From Rhabdophis nuchalis (lineage: Eukaryota; Chordata; Lepidosauria; Squamata; Natricidae): a DNA stretch of 64,000 bases. Made by a program: the position numbers and the translations under genes. The notes beneath the pieces were generated by a model. It had not been told where the DNA came from. It saw nothing but the letters and a program-made list of their open reading frames with translations, and did no database searches. The first letter of the stretch is position 1, and each line of letters starts with the position of its first letter. The stretch lies in assembly GCA_039707465.1 (NCBI GenBank), contig CM077643.1, positions 319,615,919 through 319,679,918 on the forward strand, in the 5' to 3' direction. Of this stretch, positions 44,345 to 55,044 are shown one piece after another.

Positions 44345-44556
44345 GAGCCATGGCGGTGCAGTGCTTAGAATGCTGTACTGCAGGCTACCTCTGCTGACTG
44401 CTGGCTGTTCAAATCTCACCGGTTCAAGGTTGACTCATCCTTCCATCCTTCCAAGGTCGGTAAAACGAGACCCAGATTGTTGGAGGCAATATGCTACACT
44501 GAGAGGGCTATAAAGCACTGTGAAGTGGTATACAAGTTTAAGTGCTATTGCTATTC
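44345..44556 (+). mobile_element. Sauria SINE
   Basis: Head GCCATGGCGGTGCAGTGCTT, B box GTTCAAATCTCACC, body GGTTGACTCATCC and TGTTGGAGGCAATATGCTAC, tail AGTGCTATTGCTATTC. Small internal deletions in the head (one TGCCAGC unit lost) compared with other copies. Confidence 0.85.
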
Positions 44557-45426
44557 CTAATGATATCAACAGCCATGGGACGATTGGCTGGTTTCCAGAA
44601 CCTATAAATTATATGCTCTGTTGAAAACACCTGAATATGTTTATGTTTATATAATGTATAACTGTACATTTATATAAAATTTGTATGTAATTATGAATCT
44701 AAAATCCCAACTTTCCAATCTCACAGAAAACATTGTTACTCTATTTTCCATAGCTTGCTAAATATTTAAATACAGAAACATAGAAAATTTGGGCTGAGAA
44801 TGCACAGGCTTTTCTGAAATCAAATGATGCAGTCCCCATATATGTGTGCATGATAAAAATCTGGAGATGTGAAGATCATTGTTGTTAATGTGCTGCTAGT
44901 AATGTTTCAGGGAGCTTGAAAAAAAGATTATGTTCGAAGATTTTTAAAAAAAAATAGAATTAAGCCAGAATAGTTTCCACTACTGCTCTAAAGATTCTCT
45001 CCATTGTAAAGCTCAAGGATGACATAAATGTTTTGTTGTTTTCACAGGAAATCAGAGTGAATAGCAGGCATGACACTTTTAAAAAGTCAAATCAATGCTT
45101 AGATGACATATTTCTTCCCATTTAACACTTTTTAAAGGCTTTCATAAATTAATAGATAAACTTGTTAACATCAGTTACGAGGGGAAACTAATTACTTTGT
45201 TTATATAAATTGTAACTCAGCACGAAATTTTAGGGTCTACAGAATGATCATAGAATTTTAGTTGTTGACAGCTGCAATGCTATAAATCAATTCTTTTAAT
45301 AATTCTCACATATCACTAAAAATTAGTTTACAGAAATCTCTCTTTTTTGCTGGTGTGATATTTCAGCACTAATTTTGTCTTGTATTTGAACATTATTTTC
45401 TTCATTCATATGGGAAGATATATTCC
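44557..45426. other. no recognisable gene
   Basis: A/T-rich DNA without identified elements. Confidence 0.35.
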
Positions 45427-45521
45427 TTCCATCCTTCCTTCCTTCCTTCCTTCCTTCCTTCCTTCCTTCCTTCCTTCCTTCCTTCCTTCCATCCATCCAT
45501 CCATCCATCCATCCATCCATC
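45427..45521 (+). repeat. (TTCC)n then (ATCC)n microsatellite
   Basis: About 15 TTCC units pass directly into about 8 ATCC units, a two-phase tetranucleotide array. Confidence 0.95.
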
Positions 45522-45702
45522 TTTACAAGAATAACTCATCTGTAGTGCCTGTGTTTCCATAAAACTTTCCTTTGTGATCTTGATGTGATTTTTTAAAACT
45601 TTTTATCACATATTTCGAGATAGTTTTTATTTCATGAATAGCACACACAAATTACTTCAACAGATGCAAACTACGTATAATAAATATACTGTAACTTAAA
45701 GT

Positions 45703-46577
45703 TAAATTGCACCCGGACCTGGTGGGAATTACGGAGATCTGGTTGGGCCCCGAGGGGGGTTTACCCCTCGTGGAAATGTGCCCACCAGGCTACCGTGCAT
45801 TTCATCAGCCTAGGGCCCTAGGCAGGGGTGGGGGGTGGCGGTTATTGTTAAGGAAAGTCTGGAACCGAGGGAGACCACTGTGCCTCAGACAACTGGCTGT
45901 GAGTCCCTCTTCGTGAAGTGGGGCCTAGGGAGGCAGTTGGGCTTGCTGATTGTAGTAATGGTAGTAATGGGGGACTTTAACCTGCCATCGGCGGGCGAAA
46001 CATCCAAGGCAGCCCGGGAGTTCATGGCTTCCATGACGGCCATGGACCTGACCCAAGTAGTTCAGGGCCCCACTCACGAGGGAGGACACACGCCAAATCT
46101 GATTTTTGTCTCTGGACAGTGGAGAAGCGATCTCGGAACAGGGGATTTAGTCATCTTACCCTTGTCATGGACAGATCACTCTCTCCTTCGGATGGACTTT
46201 CCAACCGTCACACCCCACCGCGGGGAGGCGGAACCGGAGACATCGAGCTGGTTCTGCCCCAGGCGCCTGATGGACCCTGAAAGGTTCCAGAGGGAGCTTG
46301 GGCCAATACCTGTGTCCCTGAACCGCAACTCGACTGAGGATGTAGTGGCCGCATGGTACAGTGCGGCCACGGGGGCCTTGGACCGAGTCACGCCCTTGCA
46401 GCCTCTCATGCGGCGTCGAGTCACCCAGGCCCCTTGGTTTACCGAGGAGCTTCGGGAGATGAAACGCCGCAAGAGACACCTAGAGAGTAGGTGGAGATCC
46501 TCTCGATCTGAAGCTGACCGAACACTAGTGAGAGACCATATTAGGACTTACTTAGTGGCGCTAAAATACAAAGCTGG
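45703..46577 (+). pseudogene. L2 LINE, APE-type endonuclease part
   Basis: Begins HPDLVGITEIWLGPEGGLP, the endonuclease N-terminal block with its catalytic Glu, then needs a frameshift near 45835 to AVIVKESLEPRETTVPQTTG. GLLIVV joins directly to VMGDFNLPSAGE: the usual linker of roughly 30 residues between them is missing, so there is an internal deletion. The rest is open to 46577 and has TPNLIFVSGQW and WTDHSLLRMDFP (catalytic His). The C-terminal side ends LVALKYKAG and resumes after the L1 insertion. The 5' part of the element is absent. Confidence 0.85.
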
Positions 46578-47221
46578 CTGATGGAAATAGTAGATATCAA
46601 CTTCCCTCTTAAGCCTGAATCTTATTTACTTGGCATTAAACCAAATCAAACTCAGAACCAAGACTGGTACCTTTTTATACACATTACAACAGCAACAAGG
46701 ATGGCCATTGCGCAACAATGGAAGGATAGTAATGTACCAACAGACCACCTCGTCATATCCAAAATTTTCAACTGTGCTGAATCCGATAGGCTAACATATA
46801 TCTTAAAAGATAAAACAGAGTCGATTTATGCTCAAACCTGGGAAAAATGGTACATATGGTACGACAAGAGAACAAAAGGATACCACAGTGAACAACCAAA
46901 TAGTATAAACGTGGAATAAATACAAGGAAAAAAGTGAGAAGACAATGAACTTAAGATAATTATAGAGATACATAGGCAGATAGTTAAGTTAAAATGTATA
47001 TAAGAATGAATAGAACAGACTGGGACAAACAAAAATTTTTGAATTTGGGGAATAATTATATCCCCGGTATGCCCACCCTTTTCTTTTCTTTCTTCTATCT
47101 CCCTTCTCCCCTCTCCCCCTACCTTCCTTTCTGCCTTAATAATGTATGTCGATTTTTCTTTATATTTGTTAAATGTTACTTTTATATCTATATTAATAAA
47201 GATTTTTTAAAAAAAAAAAAA
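46578..47221 (+). pseudogene. 5'-truncated L1 LINE 3' end inserted in the L2
   Basis: The frame to 46919 reads DWYLFIHITTATRMAIAQQW, LVISKIFNCAESDRLTYIL and TWEKWYIWYDKR, like the C-terminus of L1 ORF2. A 3' UTR with AATAAAG and a poly(A) run (47207-47221) follows. Poly(A) and truncation point to L1 target-primed insertion; the flanking duplication is short and unclear (TGGC on both sides). It separates the L2 endonuclease from the L2 RT. Confidence 0.8.
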
Positions 47222-49262
47222 GAGTGGCCAAACATGAGTATTGTGCCACCCTTATCGCGTCCGCGGAAAACCGCCCTGCCACCCTGTTTGGGGTGACCCG
47301 CTCCCTCCTTCATCTGAGGCCGCGGGAAGCCCCTTTGCAGGGTCGAGCAGAGGAATTTGGAGTGTTTCTGCAGGACAAAATCACTCAGATTCAGAACGAG
47401 CTGTCCTCCACGGAAAGTGATCCAGTCGATTTGTCCGGTGTTGGTCTTGAGATAACACCTTGGGAGGAGTTTGACTTTGTCACTACCGAGGATATGGACA
47501 GGTTGCGGAGGAACCTTAGAGCCACCTCATGTTTATTGGACCCGTGTCCCTCCTGGCTTGTACTGGCATCCTGGGAGGTGACACGAGGCTGGCTCCAGGA
47601 TATTGTTAATGCGTCTTTGAGCGAGGGGTTCTTACCTACCGCCTTGAAAGAGGCGGTGGTGAGACCTCTCCTCAAAAAGTCTTCCCTGGACCCAGCATTG
47701 TTGGAAAATTTCCGTCCGGTCTCCAACCTTCACTTTCTTGCGAAGGTTGTAGAGAGTGTGGTGGCTCAACAGTTTCCTCGTCACCTGGAGGAAGTTGATT
47801 ACCTAGACCTGCGCCAGTCCAGCTTCCGACCCGGTCACAGCACTGAGACGGCATTGGTCGCGTTGGTTGATGATCTCTGGAGGGCACGGGATAGAGGTTG
47901 CTCCGCTATCCTATTCCTATTAGACCTTTCAGCGGCTTTTGATATCATCGACCATGGTATCTTATTGCACCGATTGGGGGGGTTGGGGCTGAGAGGTACC
48001 GTTTTGCGGTGGTTCTCGTCCTATCTCTCTGGTCGGTCGCAATGGCTGTTGGCAGGAGGGCAGAGGTCGTCCCCGAGGCCCCTCACATGTGGGGTTCCTC
48101 AGGGGTTGGTCCTCTCGCCACTTCTGTTCAACACCTACATGAAGCCGCTAGGCGAGCTCATCCGTGGTTTTGGGGCGGAATATCATCTGTACGCTGATGA
48201 CACCCAGCTGTACATATCCACCCCAAACCACCCCAATGATGCCGTCGAGGTGCTGTCCCGGGGTTTGGAGGCCGTATGGGTCTGGATGGGTGGTAACAAA
48301 CTCAAACTCAACCCGTCCAAGACTGAGTGGCTGTGGTTTCCGGCACCCCGGTTCAGCCAGATAAGTCCAACACTGGCCATTGGAGGCGAACAACTGGCCC
48401 CCGTGGAGAGGGTGCACAACTTGGGCGTCCTCCTGGATTCCCGGCTGTCCATGGAGGACCATGTGGTGGCCGTGGCCAGGAGGGCGTTTTATCAGGTACG
48501 CCTGATACGCCAGTTGCGCCCCTTACTGGACCGGGGGGCCCTTCGCACAGTCACTCAAGCGCTTGTGACATCCCGGCTGGATTACTGTAACGCTCTCTAC
48601 ATGGGGCTCCCCTTGAGGTGCACTCGAAAGCTACAGTTAGTTCAGAATGCGGCCGCGCGGGTGATTATGGGTGCCCCAAGGCAAGCCCATATAACACCTC
48701 TCCTGCGCGAGCTGCACTGGCTGCCTGTGGCCTTTCTAGTGCGCTTCAAGGAGTTGATGACCATCTTCAAATCGCTCCATGGCTCGGGGCCTAGCTATAT
48801 ACGAGACCGCCTACTGCCCCATACATCCCTTCGCCTGATCTGCTACCACAGAGAGGGTCTTCTCTGGGTGCCGTCGGCCAGGCAATGCCGGTTGGCGACG
48901 CCCAGGGGAAGGGCCTTCTCTGTGGCGGGCCCGGCCCTCTGGAATGACCTACCCCCCGACCTACGCACTATCTCAGACCTCCGCCTCTTCCGCCAATGTC
49001 TTAAGACATATCTATTCCAACAAGCCGGCCTGGCATAGCCCCCCGTTTCTGACTTTTTATATATATAAATTGTAATTTGCAATTGTTCCTATCCAGGTAT
49101 TTAAATGGGTTTTTAGCACGGGTTTAATAATTTAATATGTTTTTAATGATGTATATTGTTGTTTTTTATTATGGTTTTAATAATGCCTGTGCGCCGCCCT
49201 GGGTCCTAACAAGGAGAAGGGCGGGGTATAAATCCGAAAATAAAAAAATAAAATAAAAATAA
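47222..49262 (+). CDS. L2-clade LINE reverse transcriptase, open for 604 codons, with 3' UTR
   Basis: Non-LTR retrotransposon reverse transcriptase, here the RT half of the L2 ORF2 (47224-49038). It would prime cDNA at nicked target DNA. Seen: VAKHEYCATLIASAENRPAT linker (1-20), FRPVSNLHFLAKVVE near residue 165, FRPGHSTETALVALVDDLW near 200, motif A LDLSAAFDIIDHGIL with the first catalytic Asp, motif B GVPQGLVLSPLLFN (QGL where QGS is usual), motif C YHLYADDTQLY with both catalytic Asp, motif D LKLNPSKTEWLWF, then thumb NLGVLLDSRLSMEDHV and the C-terminal ALWNDLPPDLRTIS..QQAGLA. No stops or shifts. The true start is upstream in the endonuclease, now cut off by the L1; the listed ATG is incidental. 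The 3' UTR ends with CCTGTGCGCCGCCCTGGGTC and AACAAGGAGAAGGGCGGGG plus an AATAAA-rich tail. Confidence 0.9.
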
Positions 49263-49615
49263 ACTTCATTAATTTATCAGAATTCCAGGGTGAGAGCATA
49301 ATTCTATTTTAAAAACTTTGAAGTGTACTTTCAAAGCAAACCTTAGTCCATATTTTGTGGTATTCAGCTCCAAGAAATGTTAAGTTACGTACCTCTCAGC
49401 TTTGTTAGGTCTCATCCTTTTCAACTTTTTGCAACATTTTATAATTTTTTTAAAGAATGAGTTCTTATTTTACAGAATAACATTATTAACTTTTTTTTAA
49501 AAAATATAGTTTTCTGCCTGCTTTTTTTACATACTTCATTTATTTTGAAGTGGTGGAGAGAACTTTTGAGAAGCCTAGTCAACATCTGGCAGGTTGAGAC
49601 TTGTATTTCTGTAAC
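49263..49615. other. no recognisable gene
   Basis: A/T-rich, short frames only. Confidence 0.35.
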
Positions 49616-49623
49616 ATCTAGAG

Positions 49624-49746
49624 CAGGGGTCTCCAACCTTTGCAACTGTAAGTCCGAAGGACTTCAGCTCCAAGAATTCTCCAGCCAGCAAAATTCTGGG
49701 AGCTGAAGTCCTTCGGACTTAAAGTTGCAAAGGTTGGAAACCCCTG
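49624..49746. mobile_element. palindromic hAT MITE
   Basis: CAGGGGTCTCCAACCTTTGC on the left is mirrored by GCAAAGGTTGGAAACCCCTG on the right, with the inverted match continuing through AAGTCCGAAGGACTTCAGCTC. Flanks ATCTAGAG (49616-49623) and CTCTAGAG (49747-49754) agree at 7 of 8. 123 bp, essentially two arms without a core. Confidence 0.9.
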
Positions 49747-49908
49747 CTCTAGAGTACTATGGTTTCTCCTGACTTGGAACAACCAGAAAATATGAGATAC
49801 GCTGCACAAGGCAAAAATGCTTTTGATAATGTTTCAGAGTAACTTAGTAAGCCATTGGTTCCCTTGTTCATTATATAAATATAGTTGGTCTGCATTATTA
49901 ATGTAAAT

Positions 49909-50040
49909 GCATGTGTGCATATGTGCATGTATGTGTGCATATATGTGTGCATGTATGTGTGCATGTATGTGTGCATGCATGCATGCATGCATGTATGTAT
50001 GTATGTATGTATGTATGTATGTATGTATGTATGTATGTCT
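49909..50040 (+). repeat. (TGTGCATA)n then (TGTA)n microsatellite
   Basis: Alternating TGTGCATATG / TGTGCATGTA units grade into TGCA and TGTA tetranucleotides. The plus and minus frames rich in Cys/Met/Ala or His/Tyr/Thr are by-products. Confidence 0.95.
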
Positions 50041-50072
50041 ATACAATATATATGATAATAATACACTGATAA

Positions 50073-50320
50073 GAGCTGTGGTGGCACAATGGGTGCAGTA
50101 CTGCAGGCTACTTCTGCTGACTGCCATTTGCCAGCAGTTCGGCAGTTCAAATCTCACCAGCTCAAGGTTGACTCAGCCTTCCATCCTTTCGAGGTGGGTC
50201 AAAATGAAGAGCCAGATTGTTGGGGGCAATATGCTGACTCTGTAAATTGCTTAGAAAGGGATGTAAAAGCTCTATGAATGGTATATATATCTAAGTGCTA
50301 TTGCTAAATGCTCTTGCTAT
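50073..50320 (+). mobile_element. Sauria SINE
   Basis: Head GAGCTGTGGTGGCACAATGG, B box GTTCAAATCTCACC, GGTTGACTCAGCCTTCCATC, TTGTTGGGGGCAATATGCTG, tail ATCTAAGTGCTATTGCTAAA. Inserted right beside the TGTA array. Confidence 0.85.
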
Positions 50321-51434
50321 TTGGAAGAGGAAAGGGAAAGTAAGCACCTCCATCTTTATTTTTTCTTTTGCATATAAGTATCCAGGAAGGAACAGAATCC
50401 GCATTCCCCGGAGCCAGATTTTCCTATCCAGGTATTTTTAAGTTATGCCACAAATCCTAGGTGCTTTACCTGTTCTAAGTAACTTTTTAACTTATGAGAA
50501 CAAAGGTGAAATAAGAAAGAATAAAATTGTGCCTGGGAAAAATACGCAGAGATGTGCACTGGTTCAGATCACCATCCCAGATTTCAGGTAGGGATTGGCA
50601 TATTTGATTTCAAAATGCAAGTGCAGAGAAAGTTCAGCCATTCCTATAAGAATTATGGTTGCAAGGAGAACTTGCATTAAAATCTATAATTAGCTACAAA
50701 AGTTACTCATGTTTCAATCTTGTACTAATTTTCTCCACAACAAAAAAATCCCCACTATACTAATTAAAACCTACTTCTGAATAAACAAGCATAGATTTCA
50801 CCATGAGTGACTCTGACCTATATATGCTGTCAGAGTCTATGCTACTCTTCATTATTGTGATGAGGATCATATGAAGAATAGAAAATCAATGCACAGTCCT
50901 GAGTCCTTTGGAGGCATACAGAGAAAAGGGGGGGGGGGAAATACCTCATCCTTCCACAGAGAAACAAGGCTCCAACTGCCTCTTTTGAAACCACAATAAG
51001 TTTCAGCATTTTCTTTTTCATTAAAAACTCTACAAAATCATATGAGGCAGACTGGAGATCTTTCATTTCAGTGAATAAAACTGTTCTGCCATGTGGCTTG
51101 AGGGTTATGGCCTAGAAGGGCCTCCAAAGACAAGGACACCCTTTACATGCTTAAAACATTTGATTTCTCTTAACAGTTTCCAGCTTGTGGACATACTTTG
51201 TTTATCCTCTCTACCTAGAAGGAACATTTATTGGTGCTATTGAAATGACCTGGAAAGAATCTCCTTTCAGCATCTCCCAGAGCCAACAGTTGAAGGAGAG
51301 ATAGGCCGTTTATTACCTTCTTCCCCACCTTCTGGTTTTATTATTAGTTCAAAATTGGAGTTCTTTTTCTAGGTGTGGCATTGTATAATGTTTGCATGTT
51401 AATGCTTTCTCATTGTGGCGATGATGGCACGGGG
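50321..51434. other. no recognisable gene
   Basis: A G9 run at 50929-50938; otherwise unassigned DNA. Confidence 0.35.
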
Positions 51435-51790
51435 CAGGGATGGCTAACATTTTCCGCACTGAGTGCCCAAAGTGTGTGGGTGCCCAAACTTCCAAATTAC
51501 AATGTGTGCATGACCCCTGTGCATGCACCCCCCCTCTGCACAGGTGCACACGCCCCACTCCCACACATGCACATGCAGATCCCACATGCACCCCAGCCCC
51601 CAAGCATGTTTGGTCCTGTCACACGTGCCCCCCCCGCATGAATGAACAGCCCTCACACATGTGCCCGGCCCCTGTGCCTGCATGGCAGAGACCCGAAGAC
51701 CAGCTGGCTGGCAAGACATGCATGTATAGCAGAGCTAAACTGGGGCGATGGCGCATGCACCTGGAGGGTGCCATAGGTTCGCTATCATGG
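51435..51790. mobile_element. hAT element (CAGNGATGGCNAAC family)
   Basis: Left end CAGGGATGGCTAACATTTTC; right end, reversed, CCATGATAGCGAACCTATGG. Flanks GCACGGGG and GCATGGGA agree at 6 of 8. Shares CACTGAGTGCCCAAA with 28613-29072. GC-rich interior with CATGCAC words. Confidence 0.75.
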
Positions 51791-52122
51791 GCATGGGAAG
51801 GAGCAGGGAAGGATTAATGAAGAATGCCATGATTATGCACCAAAAGTATATAATTTCAGAGGAGTCACCCAAAGCATAATAATAAATTTAATAATAAATT
51901 TAATTTGTAGACCGCTCCCTCTCCCCGAAGGGACATCATGCCAGTTGTCTGTCTGAAATAGAGCACCTTTATTGGGTAAACAACAATCTAGGGAAAATGG
52001 TAAACCATTCCTGCATTTTACTAAGAGCATTACATGGATAGACAATATGAAGTGATTGATGACATATTGCCAGAGGATGGGTGTCTCTGGCTGGATGGCA
52101 CTCGGCATGCTACTGAGGAAGA
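51791..52122 (-). mobile_element. unassigned DNA with a small L2 tail fragment
   Basis: At 51880-51935 the plus strand reads (ATAATAAATTTA), TTTGTAGACCGCTCCCTCTC and CCCGAAGGGAC, the end of an L2 of the 16530 subfamily on minus. The remainder shows nothing identifiable. Confidence 0.6.
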
Positions 52123-52130
52123 GCTTAGGA

Positions 52131-52552
52131 CAGACATGGTGAACCTTTTTAGGCTCATGTGTCATAAGGGGTGGAGCGCAGGTGGGGGGGTCCTGCGCCG
52201 GTGTGCTGCACCCATAATGCAATGTGCAATGTGCATGCATGACAGGTGGTCCCCCCATTTTTTACATGCTTTTTTCGCTCTCCCCAGGCTTTATAGGAGC
52301 CTGGGGAGGGTGAAAACAGTTTCCATTAAACCTCTAGAGGACTAAAAAGGGCCGTTTTTAGTCCTCTGGGGCTTCAGGGAAGCGCCTGAAGCCTCCAGAG
52401 GGCCTCTGGAAGGGGCGTGGGGCTGTTTTCGCCCTCCCCAGGCTCCTATAAAGCCTGGGGAGGGCGAAAAATGGCTTTAAAAATGTCAAATGGCCTGTCA
52501 AATGGCTCCGTGTGCCACCTGTGGCAAGCGTGCCATAGGTTCGCCATCACTG
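52131..52552. mobile_element. hAT element (CAGNNATGGNGAACC family), 422 bp
   Basis: Left end CAGACATGGTGAACCTTTTT; right end, reversed, CAGTGATGGCGAACCTATGG. A perfect 8-bp duplication GCTTAGGA flanks it (52123-52130 and 52553-52560). The interior has mirrored CCTCCCCAGGCT / AGCCTGGGGAGG words. Confidence 0.92.
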
Positions 52553-52758
52553 GCTTAGGATCTTTCAGAGTGGTAATGTTGTTTATGATAAAACTAAATT
52601 AAAGTCTTTGAGATAACTAATTGCTAGTATTGCCAGGCTGAAAAACAAAACATGAAGCGACAAAGACAGAATTACGGTGACAACATGCAGCATAAGAGGA
52701 GTGACTATGGAAAGCCAAGCATAGTGAAAGATGAAACGAGTGAATTACACATTGCCAT

Positions 52759-53026
52759 GGGGGTGCGTTCCGGCATTCAGTACTGCTGGTTTGCTTGTGA
52801 CCATGCGCGCACACTTGATGCGCACTGTGTGTGCATGTGCATTACAATAAATATTGCTCTGCACATGCGCAGAAGCAAAAAACAAGATGGCACTGCTATA
52901 GGCACTGCCCAGAGAATCAGTTCAGGGGTGTGGAAGGCTTGGGTTGCTGCCAGTTCCAGTGACCCAGGCCACCAAACCACTACCGATTTGGCCAAACTGG
53001 TGTGAGCTGGTAGGAATCCACCACTG
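52759..53026. mobile_element. hAT MITE (CAGNGGTGGGTT family)
   Basis: The right end, reversed, is CAGTGGTGGATTCCTACCAG; the left end GGGGGTGCGTTCC has lost about one base. ATTGCCAT is on both sides (52751-52758 and 53027-53034). Interior CACATGCGCAGAAGC, AAAAAACAAGATGG and CAGTTCCAGTGACCC as in the sister copies. Confidence 0.85.
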
Positions 53027-53097
53027 ATTGCCATGTATTAAAATGAATGGAAATTGGACATTTCCAATCATATGATCATATTGTTTTCTATTTAGGG

Positions 53098-53293
53098 AAG
53101 TGGTTCTTCACCTGTGGATCGCAACCCCTTTGGGGGTCGAATGATCCTTTCACAGGATCTTGCCTAAGACCATTGGAAAATTGGAAAATTACAGTTATGA
53201 AGTAGCAACAAAAATAATTTTATGGCTGAGGTTCACCATAATATGAGGAATTGTATTAAAGGGTTGCGGCATTGAGAAGGTTGAGAACCACTG
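53098..53293. mobile_element. SPIN-like hAT element
   Basis: The left end AAGTGGTTCTTCACCTGTGG (first base mutated from C) and the right end GAAGGTTGAGAACCACTG are inverted. Flanks ATTTAGGG (53090-53097) and ATTTAAGG (53294-53301) agree at 7 of 8. The interior has AACCCCTTTGGGGGTCGAA, TACAGTTATGAAGTAGCAAC and GGAATTGTATTAAAGGGTTG, which I recognise as the non-autonomous SPIN (Space Invaders) family. SPIN is documented as horizontally transferred among tetrapods including squamates. Confidence 0.75.
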
Positions 53294-53469
53294 ATTTAAG
53301 GCATGAAAAAGAAAGAAGGAGTAACATTGCTTTCATAGCGAGGAACAATATAGCAAAGGTAGTACGTGGGTACAATTCTGTGAGCAACTACCGTATTTAT
53401 CGGCGTATAACACGCACAGGCGTATAACACGCACCTTCATTTTAAGAGGGAAATTTCAGGAAAAAAATT

Positions 53470-53727
53470 TCTCTCTCTCTTTATTTCTTTCTCTTTCTCT
53501 CTTTCTCTTTCTCTCTTTCTTTCTCTTTCTTTCCCTCTTTCTCTCTCCCTCTCTTTCTCTTTCTGTCTCTTTCTTTCTTTCCCTCTCTCTCTTTCTTTTT
53601 TCTCTCTCTTTCTTTCCTTTGTCTCTTTCTTTCTCTTTTTCTCTGTCTGTCTGTCTTTCTTTCTCTCTCTCCCACTTTCTTTTTCTTTCTTTCTCTTTCT
53701 CTCTTTTTCTTTCTGTCTCTCTCTCCT
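53470..53727 (+). repeat. polypyrimidine (CTTT/CT) array
   Basis: Complement of the purine array type found in the 18837-20839 element; source of Arg/Lys/Glu frames on minus. Confidence 0.95.
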
Positions 53728-53983
53728 TCGTCCGCCCATCTCCGTGTGTGAGGAGGTCTTTCCGTGTGTCCGTGTGTGAGGAGGTCTTTCCAAACCCTGG
53801 GAGCTCGCCAAGGGGTGGCAGCAGCGGTGGCCGCGGCAGCCGCGGCGGCGGCAATGGCGGCAACGGCGGCGGCGGCAGTGGTGGGAAGTGGGGAAAGGGG
53901 AGAAGCCCCTCGACCTTGCTCTACCTGCCTCCTCCTTCTCCTCCTCCTCCTCCAGCCGCCCTGCTTGCTTTCCTGCCTGCCCG

Positions 53984-53986
<3 letters not shown>

Positions 53987-54063
<77 letters not shown>
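53987..54063 (+). repeat. (GA)n microsatellite
   Basis: About 38 GA units within the TA-flanked transposon. Confidence 0.95.
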
Positions 54064-54065
<2 letters not shown>

Positions 54066-54296
54066 GACGGCCGCGGCGCTTCGCTGAGGGAAAAAGAAGA
54101 CAGCGCAGCCGCCTTGCGAACGCGGAGGACTTAGGTACTTCCGGGTCCACGGTCCAAAGGGATCGCTACTGTAAAAACATGGTATGTTTATATTATATCA
54201 GCGTATAACACGCATATCGGCGTATAACACGCATACATCATTTGCCCCCTATTTTCAGGGGGGGAAAGTGCGTGTTATACGCCGATAAATACGGTA

Positions 54297-55039
54297 ACTA
54301 ATATCTTTCCACAAACCATCCTTTAATATGACGATATCAAAGTTTACACTCCAACAATTGGTGAAGTGGTTGATGATCTGAAATTAGCATAACATGGAAA
54401 CAAAATCTGCTGCTTGTGATTGGAAACAGCAATGCTAGTACTGGAAATAACAGGGAGGAAAATGTGCTTGAAATCTATTGTCTAGGAAACAGAAATGAAG
54501 CAGAAACATGACTTATTGGTTTCTACCAATCCAATGATTTTTTAATTGCTAACATCATCTTCAAAGCAATCAAAATGCCTATATACATGGATATCTCCAG
54601 ATGGAGAACCCTGAAATCAAATTAGCTACTGATATAAGAAGATGAAAGAGCTTATTTATAACAGCAAATTCATGGTTTGGAAAACAGATCATGAACTTCT
54701 TATGTGCAAGTTCTGTACCATGTTAAAGTGGAAGAAAACAATCAGTTTCCATGATATGCTTCTAAACATATACTCATCATTTTCAAGAGGAACGCAAGGA
54801 ATTATTTTGAAATCATGAACTTCACTGAAAGAAAAGAACTGATGAATTAAAACAAAGAAATTGTTAAGGATGCATCTGAAGAGAGCCTGCCGATAATCAA
54901 GAAAAAATAAATCAAATTGGATGTCAGAACAATCTGTAGAAATTGCCAAGAAGGGAAAAGAAGAGAAACTAAAGCCAAGCAAGACAAAGATTACAGACTT
55001 TGAAAAGCAAGAAAAGTCTTCTAAAAGGTCTCTGAATTC
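54297..55039. other. no recognisable gene
   Basis: A/T-rich DNA; a 97-codon minus frame (54982-54689) shows no domain. Confidence 0.35.
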
Positions 55040-55044
55040 AGGAG

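Larger units (their letters stand above)
53391..54294. mobile_element. 904-bp TA-flanked DNA transposon with GC-rich cargo
   Basis: Perfect 27-bp inverted ends (53391-53417 and 54268-54294) begin CCGTATTTATCGGCG; TA flanks both sides. The word GGCGTATAACACGCA is doubled near the left end and occurs twice again near the right. Inside: a pyrimidine array (53470-53727), GCGGCGGCGGCAATGGCGG-type GC-rich DNA, a (GA)n array (53987-54063), then GAGGGAAAAAGAAGACAGCG and GCGGAGGACTTAGGTACTTC, both shared with 18837-20839. No transposase. Target site suggests Tc1/mariner-type mobilisation. Confidence 0.9.

Noticed and set aside
51349..51817. Overlapping His/Cys/Ala-rich frames of 84-125 codons on both strands
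   Set aside because: They arise from CATGCAC-rich, stop-poor interior DNA of the hAT element 51435-51790.
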